Below are positions 35,394 through 46,260 of a stretch of 64,000 bases of DNA, piece by piece. Under the pieces are notes generated by a model. The model did no database searches and was not told the origin of the DNA. It worked only from the letters and a program-made list of their open reading frames with translations. Position 1 is the first letter of the stretch, and every line of letters begins with the position of its first letter. The DNA lies in contig NC_063261.1 in NCBI RefSeq assembly GCF_019578655.1, positions 4,534,446 to 4,598,445 on the forward strand, in the 5' to 3' direction. The position numbers and the translations under genes were made by a program. This DNA comes from Ricinus communis. Its lineage: Eukaryota; Streptophyta; Magnoliopsida; Malpighiales; Euphorbiaceae.

Positions 35394-36752
35394 TTACACC
35401 TTATAATATTGGAAATAGTGCCTAAACTTTTTTGTAGCCCATATCACTGCTAGGCACGTCTTTTCAATGAGGTTGTACTTTGACTCGTAAGGTAGCAACT
35501 TCTTGCTAAGGTAATAGACTACATGCTCCACATTATTAGGCCCGCATTGCGCTACCATTCCCCTCATAACTTCTTCCTCTAAGGTCAAGTATAGGATTAG
35601 CGGCTTGCCATCCTTCGACGGTTTGAGTATCGGTGGCTTCATTAGGCATTCTTTGATTTTGTCGAAGGCTTCTTGACAGTGCTCATCCCATATAATGGGC
35701 TGATGTTTCCTCAAAAGTTTAAAGATAGGATCACAGACCATCGTGAGCTTGGAAATGAATATACTAATATATTGCAGACGTCCTAGTAAACCTCTAACTT
35801 CTTTCTCTGTCTTCGGCGCCAGCATCTCTTGAATGGCTTTGTCTTTATGCGGGTCGATCTCAATACCCCTCTGACTTACTATGTGCCCTAGCAGCTTCCT
35901 TGATGTAACTCCGAACACACTCTTCTTCGGGTTGAGTCTCAGCTTATACCTTTCTACTCGTCCTAAGAACTTATCAAGAGCCTAAAAGTGTTCTTCCCTT
36001 ATTTCAGATTTTATCATCATGTTATCAACATACACTCCCACCTCCTTTCAGATTTTATCATTATGTTATCAACATACACTCCCACCTCTTTATGCATCAT
36101 GTCGTGAAATAAGGTAGTGACTGCTCTCTAATAAGTTGCCCCCGCGTTCTTCAGTCCAAAAGGCATAATCTTGTAGCAGTATTTCCCCCACTCAATGATA
36201 AATGATGTCTTCAGCTGCTGCCATCATAATCTGGTTGTATCCAGAGAACCGGTCAGTAAAGGAGTACATTGTGTTCGAAGCAGCTGTCGACTATCACATC
36301 TATATGCGAAAGAGAAAAGTTATCCTTCGAGCACGCTTTGTTCAAATCCTGATAGTCCACACACATTCGAATCTTACCATCCTTCTTCGGGACTGGAACA
36401 ATGTTTGCGAACCACTCATGGTAGTCAACCACATCGATAAAATTGGCCTTGACTTGCTTAACAACCACCTATTGTATTTTTTCTTCCCATTCCGGCCTTA
36501 GTCTTCTTATCTCTGCTTGACCGACTTGATTTGTGAATAAGTTGGGATATGGTGCTCTGCTATTTTCCTATCTAGACCTGGCATGTCGTCGTAGGACCAA
36601 GCAAATACATCTTTTATTTTCTTTATTATTTTCTCAAACTCTCTCTTTTCCTCAGGAGTTATATCATGAGCTATCAGAATGTTCCATATATTTACATCTG
36701 TGCCTAAATTAAATGAATGAATTTGTATAGAATTGATGTCAAACATGCACAT
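35394..36752 (-). pseudogene. Tat copy 1 reverse transcriptase and first RNase H
   Basis: Minus strand. The pre-RT segment reads DVFAWSYDDMPGLDRKIAEH (36641-36582). RT follows: NFIDVVDYHEWFANIVPVPK, KKDGKIRMCVDYQDLNKACS and KDNFSLSHIDVIVDSC, then FSGYNQIMM. The catalytic YVDD box reads YVDN near 36030, so the second Asp is lost. A 44-bp tandem duplication (36003-36090) breaks the frame. From 35918 it continues KLLGHIVSQRGIEIDPHKDK, VRGLLGRLQYIS and the RNase H segment LYLTLEEEVMRGMVAQ..VYYLSKKLLPYESKYN. Inactive. Confidence 0.87.
36003..36090 (-). repeat. 44-bp tandem duplication inside the RT
   Basis: TTCAGATTTTATCATCATGT..CTCCCACCTCC (36003-36046) is repeated from 36047 with few changes. 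The period of 44 is not a multiple of three and shifts the RT frame right at the catalytic YVDN box, which appears twice. Confidence 0.88.
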
Positions 36753-37463
36753 GTTATGATTATCAAAATGTACAATACTATCAAATAAACATCACACAAG
36801 TAAGAAAAGTTGTTCATTGATTGATCTTAAAAAGAAAAGAAACTTTGTTCTCATAAATATCGGACGTTATTACATACATCAATGATATTGTTTTCAATTA
36901 GAGCAGCTAGCTCCTTTTGGTTGATTCTCTCCGGCTAAGTGGTAGCTCTTCCAACTTCAGTTTTTCCATCTTAGTGGTGACCCTCTCACGGACTTTCCTG
37001 ATACTCAGCTTAATCATCCCGTCGATGATTAGGTTTTTAAAAATTTTAAACCCCGGTGCCTCAGTCCTAGCTACACGAACAAGTTCGGGCTTCCTAGAGT
37101 AGGGCTTGAAATCTTGGACAACACGTCTTTTAGAGTCTAGCCCTTTCGTTTGCTTTCGTCTTCCTCGTCAAAATACCCCAAACCTCATCGAGTCTTCTGA
37201 CCTTTGAAATCTGGCGGCTCCACAACACCCTGTCGATTGTTCTACAGCCCTATTCCAAGCATGAAGTTCATTTTCTTAAACATGCTGACTACTTTAGGAT
37301 CTAAGTAGTCCTCGTAGAGAACAACTACTTGGAATCTAGTAGGGGCATCCACCTTTTTGACAGCTTCCTAGATTATCGAGACGATCTTACCACCTTTGAC
37401 GTGAATAGTGATGATCTCACCTTTATGAGGGAATTTCACCTTTTGATGCACTATAAAAAGGAC
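36753..37463 (-). pseudogene. Tat copy 1 pol linker between protease and RT
   Basis: Decayed pol sequence with no long open frame. It contains pieces of the region normally found between retropepsin and RT in Tat elements, for example a run with FKIFKNLIIDGMIKLSIRKV (minus, about 37050-36990). Confidence 0.45.
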
Positions 37464-37853
37464 TCATCCTAGGGCATGGAACCATGGTCTTCCCAATAAT
37501 AGTGCAAAAGTTATTGGGATGTCTAGGACAGTAAACTCCACGTAGGATTTAATTAGATCTGTCTTCACTAGTGCTGAAAATGTCGCTTTTAGGTCCTTTT
37601 TTATCTCGTCATAAGCCCTTATGACCATATCTGATGGTTTTAGGTCCTTCGCAGTCATCCCCAGTTTAGGGAGTATGCCATATGGACACACATTGATAGT
37701 TGACCCATCATTAAACATCACACATCGGGTTCTCTTTCCTTTCACCTCTACTGCTATGTAAAAGGCCTTGTTGTGGTCCCTTCCCTTAAATGGCAGGTCC
37801 TCGTCTGAGAAGGTGATCATCCCGGTGGTCTTGTCAGTTACTGTTTTGATCAT
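37464..37853 (-). pseudogene. Tat copy 1 protease
   Basis: A 129-codon frame: MITFSDEDLPFKGRDHNKAF (the 'iTFtdeDl....HnrPL' box before the protease), RCVMFNDGSTINVCPYGILP (active-site region; the usual 'vLvDgGSslNilP' Asp is Asn in FNDGS, though an Asp follows), VIRAYDEIKKD and IPITFALLLGRPWFHALG (flap/LLGRPWIH motif). The whole domain is open but the catalytic box is altered. Confidence 0.82.
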
Positions 37854-38324
37854 CTCTTCAGGGATAACTGTTGTGCTTACACTTATACTAAATAAAGCCT
37901 AGATTGAGGAATGAATTAGCAGCTCCTAAACGTCAGTTGTCTTTTTCTCCTTCCTCCACCATTTTAACAACACAGCATCCCCATTTTCAAGTGCTTGTTT
38001 CTCTTGCTTCAACTCTTGTACCCACTAGCTCAGTCTCGGAATCGTTATCTGCCCAAATATCCTTGGCTTTGGCATCTTGAACCTCATTCTCCTCCTCGGA
38101 ACTATACTAGATGTCGATAGCCATTACCAACTTATTTTCCCCTCTTTCTAAACCTCTAAGAGACAAGGCTCACAAGCGGCTTGATCTTCATCTGACCCCC
38201 AACCACTTAGCATAATATCTTCCATCAAACATCGGCTGAGGGTGGCCTTAAGTACTAAACCCTGAAATCATATTTACCCTAGGGTTGTCCAAGTAGGTTT
38301 TCACACTCATATTGAGGAAGTTGC

Positions 38325-39990
38325 TCCACCTTCTATTCTTCAGAGTTGATTGAGTCATGGATCTTGTGCTTGAGACAGTTGCACTAGTCCTTCACATGGT
38401 CGAAAGTCTGATAATACTCACAATACTAACCATTGTAAGGCTTAGGACTATCTTTCTACAATTGGGGCTTAAGCTTCCCACTCCGTTTTAAGTGTCGGAA
38501 CACCATTAAATAGTGGTGCCTCTAGCTCGGTGAAGGTACTTTATGGGCTTTTTAACTCAGCTATTGGTTCGGCTTGGGGTAGGTCTATGAAGGAGTTAAT
38601 AATTTCCTCTTCACTGAAGTCAGGGTTAACCATGGACTTTTGGTTCGGGGGTGGTGTTTTGCTGTAGCTTGGTAAGGGGTTCCTTCTAGTGCTAGGCTGG
38701 TATGGGTTAGTGAGCTTTCTAGCATCGATGTGGTCCTGAATTTCATGCTCTAGCCGGATGCAATAATCGGTATGTTAGCCAAGTGCTTGGTATAATTTTC
38801 AATAATTGTTGCGCTTGTATCCAGGTGCATTTGGGTTCAGTAGGTTCTTTAAGGTGGTAGGTTGGAGCATATGCCATTCTGAACCAATCTTTCAAAGAAC
38901 TTAAAGAGGTTGCTTGAAGTTAGAAAACTTCCTCGGTTACTGTAAAGCATTCATATCGAGGGTCCTAAACCCTCTAGTCTGGTAGGTTGCCCTTCCGTCA
39001 ATTATCACAGTCTTTCTCTTGTCATTTTCTATTTCTTCGACTTACAACCCGTCATCATATAGATCCATGAAGGTCTTCGGGTTCATCATTTGTAATCTTT
39101 GACCCATCCAGGGAGGACATTTCAGACTACCATACGAACTTGGTCTTCTTCAAAGGGCTTATTCTTCATTAGGCTAGCATTATTGCTCCATTTGGTCAAG
39201 AAATCAGAGAAGGACTCATTTGGCTTTTATTTAGTGGATTCAAGATCCCTAATTGACACCTCTAAATGAGTGTTATAGTTCTACTACTTGATAAAGGAGA
39301 TTCACAAATCACGCCACTCAGCTTTGGCAGATTTCTCTAGACCGTGGTACTAGATGACTGCGGATCATTCTAGTGACAACATAAATAGCTTAACAATCTG
39401 GGTCCTGCTCAGTTGAGTAGTTTACATGATGGTTACATACTGCTTCAGATGGACTTTCGGGTCACCAGTCTTGTTGAACTTGTTCATGTCGGGCATCCTG
39501 AACTTTGCAGGCAGCTTGTCTTCTCCTGTCAATACCACCTCTTCAAAATTGTAGGTTGGGCCTAAATCTTTGATTTCTAGCATACCCTGCATCTTGTCAA
39601 ATAGGACACTCCGTCTGCTTATAGCTTCGTTGGTGGCAAGGGCAGTCTCCCTCTTAGCCTGGTCAAGCATAAACTCATTGAAATCCCAAAAATTTTAGGG
39701 CACTCCCCTTCTAGTTAGGTCTTTGGCATTGGCATTGTGTTGGTTCACGACAGCAGTGGCAGCAGCAGTCTCAGCGGCAACCACAGCCGGGTTAATAGCA
39801 ACATGCAGGTTAGCTGGTGCAACAGAAGCAGTAGGTGGGGCATGGTTTGCAACCATCCTAGCCAAGAGTCATTGAAGTTCCTCCCGAATCACACCCTTCA
39901 ACTCTTCGATTCCAGCATTCTTAAGGATCTCAATGTCTTGCTTGTTGGCTCTTTCATTGGCCATCTCTTCTTGGCGTCTTGGTCTTTCTA
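38325..39990 (-). pseudogene. Tat copy 1 gag
   Basis: The minus-strand N-terminal part reads ANERANKQDIEILKNAGIEE. Next are LPAKFRMPDMNKFNKTGDPK and VHLKQYVTIM (39495-39422), the Tat gag 'fRMPdmekydGtgnPr.HlrqY' box, and after a stop TQLSRTQIVKLFMLSLE. Further on, near 38415-38325, YCEYYQTFDHVKD, a stop and NCLKHKIHDSI correspond to the 'kYCeYH...GHtTddC..Lk..I' zinc-knuckle-like box. Many stops; decayed. Confidence 0.75.
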
Positions 39991-40798
39991 AATGTTCTAA
40001 CGCAGTTCTGATTCTTGAAAAATAGGCCATCTTTCCAGTCTCCCACTATCTTGCCTCTTCTCACCTACAAGAGAGCCTATATGGCTTAAAAAGAAAAGGT
40101 TAGTATGATGCATGTAATGCATGGGATGCATGATGCACGTGCTATGCATAAAGAGAAAAGAAAAAAGGTTAGCACATACACAGTAGTAAATGATTCATCC
40201 TCCAAACCTTATTACTCCTGCATACGGTTTGTGGTAAGTCTCTCTTCCCTAGGATTTTTGGTTTGGGCTTTCTATCAACAGGGAATAGTAGGCCGGGCGC
40301 GCATGCCATAATCTTTCAAAGTATATTTAAATCAAATAAGATGATATTTCTCAATGTAAGCATAAAAGCCTGCATATTTTGGGCCTAGGGCCTAGTTCCA
40401 CATTTGGGCCAAGGCCTTTCAATATTTGGGCTTAAAACACTTACAAGGAAAAACATCTCATATAGCAAGCAATAGGGTACCTAGGGGAGATTACTACAGT
40501 CATTACCATGAGCTGAGTCCTGGATAAGGATAAAAGGCTCCACAAGTAGAAAGTGTTCTTCTTTGGATCGTCTCCTCACTTAAAGGCCCATGCGACGAAG
40601 AAAATACACTCATTACTTGTGAGTGATGGTAGCTAGTGTCGCAATTGTAGAATTTGAGTGGAACTAAAAAACTGTTAGCTGACACCATCGGGGCTATAAG
40701 GAGCAATATGTACAGTGTGTGAAAGTGCAATGATGCAAGAATAATTTGTTAAATAATAAATTTAAGGACAAACGTACACTAGAATTAACTTCTCTTAT
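39991..40798 (-). other. Leader between primer-binding site and gag of Tat copy 1
   Basis: Untranslated leader on the minus strand, with no frame of recognisable motif. A small ATG-rich repeat at about 40106-40147 (ATGCATGGGATGCATGATGC) is a local low-complexity block. Confidence 0.55.
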
Positions 40799-40815
40799 CC
40801 TCAGTGGTGTCACCA
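40799..40815 (-). other. Probable primer-binding site of Tat copy 1
   Basis: On the minus strand TGGTGACACCACTGAGG starts one base after the inner LTR end (..CGCCCACA). It begins with TGG, complementary to a tRNA 3' CCA. I could not assign the tRNA. Confidence 0.6.
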
Positions 40816-40816
40816 C

Positions 40817-41512
40817 TGTGGGCGATGGTTTCGGGCGCACACCCAAGTGTCTTTAGCGACTACGGCATTGTAAGGCTTTTCAACCTAATTAGGAATATGC
40901 TAGCTAGTCATTGAGACTAGCGTAGAGATGGGAGTCGCCACCCAAATAATTATTAGGGCACTTTTACTAATGAGTGGCTTTTCTCAAATTCTACAAAAAA
41001 GCTTAAGCCATAGAGTCTAGAGATGGATCCGGAAGCCAATTTTTTTATTCATATATATTAGTCTTTAAATTTATTGTTTAGCAAAGTATTTCCTATAAAT
41101 GCAAGCATCTTATACATAGGTATGCCAAAACAACACATAAAACACTTATTTCTAACCCATTTTATTCAAGCCCATCCCATATTTAAGTTATTAATCTAAC
41201 TTACTAACCAATTATGTACAAGGCTCACATATTCTAGCCCAATTACAAGTTATGCTCTTTGGATTCCAGCCTTCAAGCCTATTGAACTACTTGTTATGAG
41301 AACATCCATTTATTGTGATCTCAATCCTAACTAAGTTCAAACCTTAACTAAGCATGCCAAAGCCTCCTAGTCTAATCAGATTTTAGTGTTTAGGCCCAAT
41401 TAAAGTGGGTTAGCCTATTAGACTATCAAATTCATGTTGGATCAATTTTAGCCCTAAGTCTATGTGACCAATTTTATTAATCAGTCATATAAACATGTAT
41501 TGGGTTAACATG
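40817..41512 (-). repeat. 5' LTR of Tat copy 1, inner segment
   Basis: Homologous to 58615 to about 59310 of Tat copy 2, starting (plus-strand view) TGTGGGCGATGGTTTCGGG against TGTAGGCAGCGGTTTCGGG. It is interrupted at 41512 by Athila-like element 3; the remainder of the LTR is at 47788-49354. Confidence 0.85.
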
Positions 41513-43001
41513 TGATGAGCATAGTTTTACACATATTTGCTTGCATATTATTGCGTATGTTCTTAGCAATTATTGTGCTTTTATTCCCAGATCACCCGTG
41601 TTTTGTGTTCTTTTGCATTTCAGGAACATTTATAGGACCATCATCGGTGTTTAAGCAATTATAGATCAATACGTGCGGAAACGGACGAGAATTCATCAAG
41701 ATCAGACAAGAGCCCGCGTTGCACACATTGAGCACGGCCTGAGTCAAGGCCGTGCTGACCATCACGGCCTGGACTCTAGCCGTGACCAACCATCAAAACT
41801 TGGTCTTCAAAATAATGGTTTGAGCACGGTTTTCATAGCCACCACGGCCTCCAGCACGGCCTGTGGTGGCCAGCACGGGGAGCAACACGGTCATAGTGAA
41901 ACCCTAGTTGGTGAGATCCACAGTTTCAGCACGGCATGGACTCCGGCCGTGCTGAGTTAAATATATAAGAAAAATGAATTTTTCTTAGAAAAGAGAGAGA
42001 GGGAAGAGAGGAAAAAGGGTGACATAGAGCCCTGGAGGCTGGTTCAATTTCTGTACAGTATTGAGTGCAAGAGAGAGTTGCAGTGAGTAAGAATCTCGGA
42101 ATCGCAAGGTTCCGAGTGCAAAACAGTAGTGGAGCAATTCAAGAGGCAGTTTGGGAGATTAATCAAAGTGTAGATCCAGATTTGAAGCTATTCATCCAAT
42201 TCGAGAGAAAAAGGGTGTACATGTTTTATTTTCATTATTCTTTCATTGTAATTGATTTCCTAGATTGTTTTAAACATGAACATGTTTAGCTAGACTGATT
42301 TAATCCATTGGGATTTCTTTACTATGTTGGCTTGATATTATATTGTTGGATTGTTTGGGTTAATTTTGTATTCTTCTTGTTTTCAGTATTAATAAGATTA
42401 TGCATTATTCATGAGACGTTGTGAATTGTGATGTTTAGATTGCTTTATGAGATTGAGAAATCCGTTTGGCAATTGGAATTTTGAATAACAAGAACTGGTT
42501 AATAATCGCTTAGAGATAAGGATAATTAACTAGCCGGATTAAGAATTAACAAAGCTTAATAGAGGCGGATTAAAGCTTAATGCTAATTTAAGAATCAATC
42601 GTTAGGAAGAGATTCCAACTTTAGGTTATTAGGTTTAGGAATTCGGTTATCTCGAGAGAAACCGAATTGATTAGAAATCATCCACGGGTAGCATAATTAG
42701 ACTCACCGATCCTTTATCTTTTGTTCGGTTGCCAACTAGTTTAGATTCCCTTTGGGTTTGTCTTCTTGTCTTGATTATTTCATTTATCAATTACTCCTGC
42801 ATCTCCCTCAGAACTTAGCTTGTAGTTATTAGTTAGTTTAGAATTTATTCATCATCCATTTTAGGTTAATATAACAAAGAACAAAGGAGTAACTCTGGGC
42901 TTTCACTTTCCCGAGGAATACTACCTTGATACTTGCCATTAGTGCTAGACTGCATCGATAGGTACACTGCCTTAGATGTAGGTTGCATAAAGAGCCCATC
43001 G
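41513..43001 (+). repeat. 5' LTR of element 3
   Basis: 1489 bp from TGATGAGCATAG to GAGCCCATC(G), the terminal A of CATCA apparently changed to G. It contains 11 CACGG/CCGTG words by eye (41730-41955) and the TATA box. Confidence 0.9.
41958..41969 (+). promoter_or_regulatory. LTR TATA box of element 3 (TAAATATATAAG)
   Basis: TAAATATATAAG begins five bases after the last GGCCGTGCTGAG word of the array, followed by a GAGAGAGAGGGAAGAGAGG purine stretch. The same sequence occurs at 46736-46747 in the 3' LTR. Confidence 0.7.
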
Positions 43002-43007
43002 AGTTTT

Positions 43008-43025
43008 TGGCGCCGTTGCCGGGGA
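43008..43025 (+). other. Primer-binding site, tRNA-Asp type
   Basis: TGGCGCCGTTGCCGGGGA, six bases after the 5' LTR, is the standard Athila-group primer site, here unchanged. Confidence 0.9.
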
Positions 43026-43192
43026 ATGTTTGAAAACTAGAGTGAAATTTGCTATTTGTTAATTTAGCCATTTTTTTTTCTTTCTTATTATTTTATGATT
43101 TTTATTTTTATTTGTTTAATTATTTTATTTTATTTGTACATATTTATTTAGTTTAAGTTTATGATTCAGATAGTGAATGATAAAGAGGTTCA

Positions 43193-44390
43193 ATGCTAAA
43201 TTCAAACTCTTTGTATGACACATTAGAAAATGGGATCAGGAACCAAGAGAGTGCTAAAAATTGGGATGCCCGTGCATCTTTAGATGCTCGAGTGGAATCG
43301 TTTTGCAGGGCTACCGATCAACTCTCTTCTCCTATCCTTTCATCTCAAGTCTTTTGTGAATTTTGTTGTGGTTTACATGTGTGTAATGATTGTCCATTGT
43401 ATAGTGATGTTGCTCATTGTTCTTATAGCGTGAGCGGGTGAATTATACGGGAAGTTGGCCAAATGACTCGTATGGAAGCACCTACAATCAAGAGTGGAGC
43501 ACTCATTCACCCTTTGGATGGAGCTTAGATGGCCAAGAACCACTAGGAATTCAGCAACTACATCGTGACTAATCTTGCACCTTCAACTCAAGATGAAGAG
43601 TTAGTGTCGGAGGAGGCGATGATGAGGTTCATAACAAGTCTTGAGGAAAGATTCCAACAAACAGAGGGTACTTGAAGGTCAACAAGCCTCAATTAAGAAC
43701 ATAGAGCATCAAGTAGGCTTAATCTTCAAGTTACTAAATCAAGAGCAATTGGGAATTCCATCAAACGCCATCTTGAATCCGAGGAGCATTTGAGCGCCAT
43801 CACTTCGCGTTCGGTGAGAATTTTCCTGGTTTATCTATTATGTTTGACGATGATGCTTCATGCGGGACGATTTCTTGAACATGGAGATGGAATCGGGGAA
43901 AAGGAAGAGGCGAGCATAATTCCTCCGAAAGACTACCAGCAGGAATGTCTGATTGATGATCTTTGAGTCATGCGGTTAGAGGAATTGTTGGTAAATTTTC
44001 CACAAGTCCCTTTGATGATGGACGATAAGCACGAGTTATCCAATGATGAAGTCTTGGAGGAGCTCGAGTTTCTTCTAGCAAGTGAACCAAGCCGGGGATT
44101 GAAGAAAACCATCGACACTCGGAAGAGATTGCCCGACCATCGATCCTTCCAATTGTTGAAACTCCGAGCTTTCAAATTGGAAGAGCCCTGAAACATCATG
44201 ACTATGTTCAATTATACGAGGAGCGAGTCTTGCCCATCATATTGGCAGCTTGCTTGATAGTCGGGAAGAGGAAATTGACGATTATCCCTCTAAGCGGATA
44301 CTTGAAGACATTTGCTTGGAAGAAGGATGGATGGTCGTCGATCACGCCCATTTGCCTTTCACCATGAGTCCAAATTTAAGAAAACTCATC
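43193..44390 (+). pseudogene. Element 3 gag remnant and RT lead-in
   Basis: The frame from 43193 ends with FCEFCCGLHVCNDCPLYSDV (43354-43413), a zinc-knuckle-like CxxC..H..C box. Then (shifted) VNYTGSWPNDSYGSTYNQEW follows, matching the Athila gag 'VNyvGn..rq.npYSnTYNpgWrnHPNFsW'. After that come QQASIKNIEHQVGLIF, then DDKHELSNDEVLEELEFLLA (also in element 1), and HHDYVQLYEERVLPIILAAC, YLKTFAWKKDGWSSITPICL, the stretch that precedes RT in Athila pol. Coding homology ends at about 44390, before any RT catalytic motif. The protease found in elements 1 and 2 is also missing. Frameshifts and stops throughout. Confidence 0.75.
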
Positions 44391-46260
44391 ACATAAAAAA
44401 GAAGCGCTTTTGGGAGGCACCCCAAACTTTATCTTTAATCTTTAATATTTTAACCTTTTGTTTTGAAACATTTTATTAGTTTTAGTTTTCATATTTTCAG
44501 TTTTGATTTTATTTCTTTATTTTATTATTTTCAGATTCTACCGAGGAGGCACTGAATTTCCATAACATCGGCCTCGATGGATGATCGTGATCCCCTAGAT
44601 CTTTTATTTTCCGCATTTATTTACTTTATTTTTCATACATGTCATGCACTTGGATTGTATTGCCTTTGTTCTCTTAGTTGAGCATTCCATGTGGGGTATC
44701 CATAACATTTTACACTGAGGACAGTGTGTTCTTCAAGTGTGGGGTGCTTATGGGTAAACCTTAATCTCTCATATGGATTTTTAATATATCTGAAATTGCC
44801 ATGGCTAGGTGTTGTGTATTTTTAGGGGATGTTAGGACAACGTGTTTTTATGCACTTGAGTATGCTATTTTTGAAACCGATTGATGACTTGATTTATAGA
44901 ATTGTAGTTACTTTTCTTTGCTGTTCATTGTCCTTAGAAAACAATTTATGGTGTTTTACACATCAACCCTGCCGGGTTAAACCGATGTTATTTAATTATT
45001 TTTTTGAATTGTCGAATTTTAACTTAGAACGTTGATAATATCATATACATGTGTTTCTTAAGTAATGATTCAATTAATGATGTTGCGAACCAACTGCACC
45101 TAATACCACACCTGAAAGAGAGATTTTGAGCCAGTTGAGCATTCATTATACTTATGCTCTTTATATTTCTTGTTTGAGTGTGCATTGTACTTAACTTTGC
45201 TTCTAGAACTTGCTTTGTAATGCGTGTTGAAGTTACATGAATATTGTGAATACCATGAGATGATTTGGGTGATTTAGGATTCACCACATTTGACCAAAAG
45301 CCTATCACCTTATGTTTCCATTAGTTAGCCAGTTTTTGAGCCTTAACCTTTTCTTCATAATCTACACCTATACACTTCAATTATACCATTCTTTACATTT
45401 ATCTTTCCTTTACCCTTATGCTAGAATTTCTTTCTGTGATTTATTCAACTTTATGTGGGATTAAAATGCTAGTTGCTATGTTGGTAAATTCACTAAATCT
45501 TTTTGATATTTTAAATGCTCCCTTTGATCCAATTTGTATTTGTTATTCTTTATGTTTATTCGAGTTGTATGCGTGATGCATTTAATAAAGTTGCTAGTTC
45601 ATTATTATAAAAAAAAAAAAGAGAGAAAAAAAGAAGAAGAAAAAAAAAAGAATATATAATAAACAAATCTCTTGAATTATTTATCTTTTTATTGGATTTA
45701 GAGCATTTGCGAGCGTTATTCTATGAAGTAGGGATTTTAGTGAATGATTCTTTTTGTGATCTTAGGCATTTAATCCTTTGAGCATATACTATTGTTTATC
45801 GCACGAATTCCAGCACTTTCACACTTCTATCCAAATCTCCGTACCTTTACCTTAGCCCCATTTCAACCTCGGTAAAGACCCTTTGATTTTGGTATTTACT
45901 TATTCACAGTAGCGAAGATATGATTTATGAGCAAGCTTATGGTGAGCGGGTCTTGTGCATTTGCTTCGAGGGATTTGTTATTCACCTAATATACACTTTG
46001 AGCAACTTGAGTGATCCCTGTGAGGCATTGGTTCATGATGTTTGTGTTGAGTTGTCATTTAAGTTACTCATGCATTAATATTATTTCCATTCTTTGTTAA
46101 TGATTTGTAATTTGATTTATGATTGAGTATCCTTTGAGATGTGTTGAATACTCTCTGTTGTGGACTAGGGGCATAAACTGAAAGGAATTGCTAACTGTAG
46201 TTTTATGGGTTGAGTTGTTAATTGCTTGAGGACAAGCAATAGCTTAAGTGTGGGGTAATT
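44391..46260 (+). other. Post-pol 3' region of element 3
   Basis: Starts with AAGAAGCGCTTTTGGGAGGC (the motif shared with element 1), then 1.8 kb of T-rich non-coding DNA with a purine-rich simple stretch at 45610-45660. It ends in the polypurine-like GTGTGGGGTAATT just before the 3' LTR. Confidence 0.8.

Noticed and set aside
41592..41960. Opposed ORFs rich in Arg/His across the element 3 LTR (also 46340-46738)
   Set aside because: Conserved only because the two LTRs are near-identical; they encode the word array in both directions, not a protein family.
45610..45660. A/G-rich tract as a polypurine tract or origin
   Set aside because: It lies 600 bp before the 3' LTR; the LTR-adjacent GTGTGGGGTAATT at 46248-46260 is the better polypurine tract. 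Probably simple-sequence expansion.
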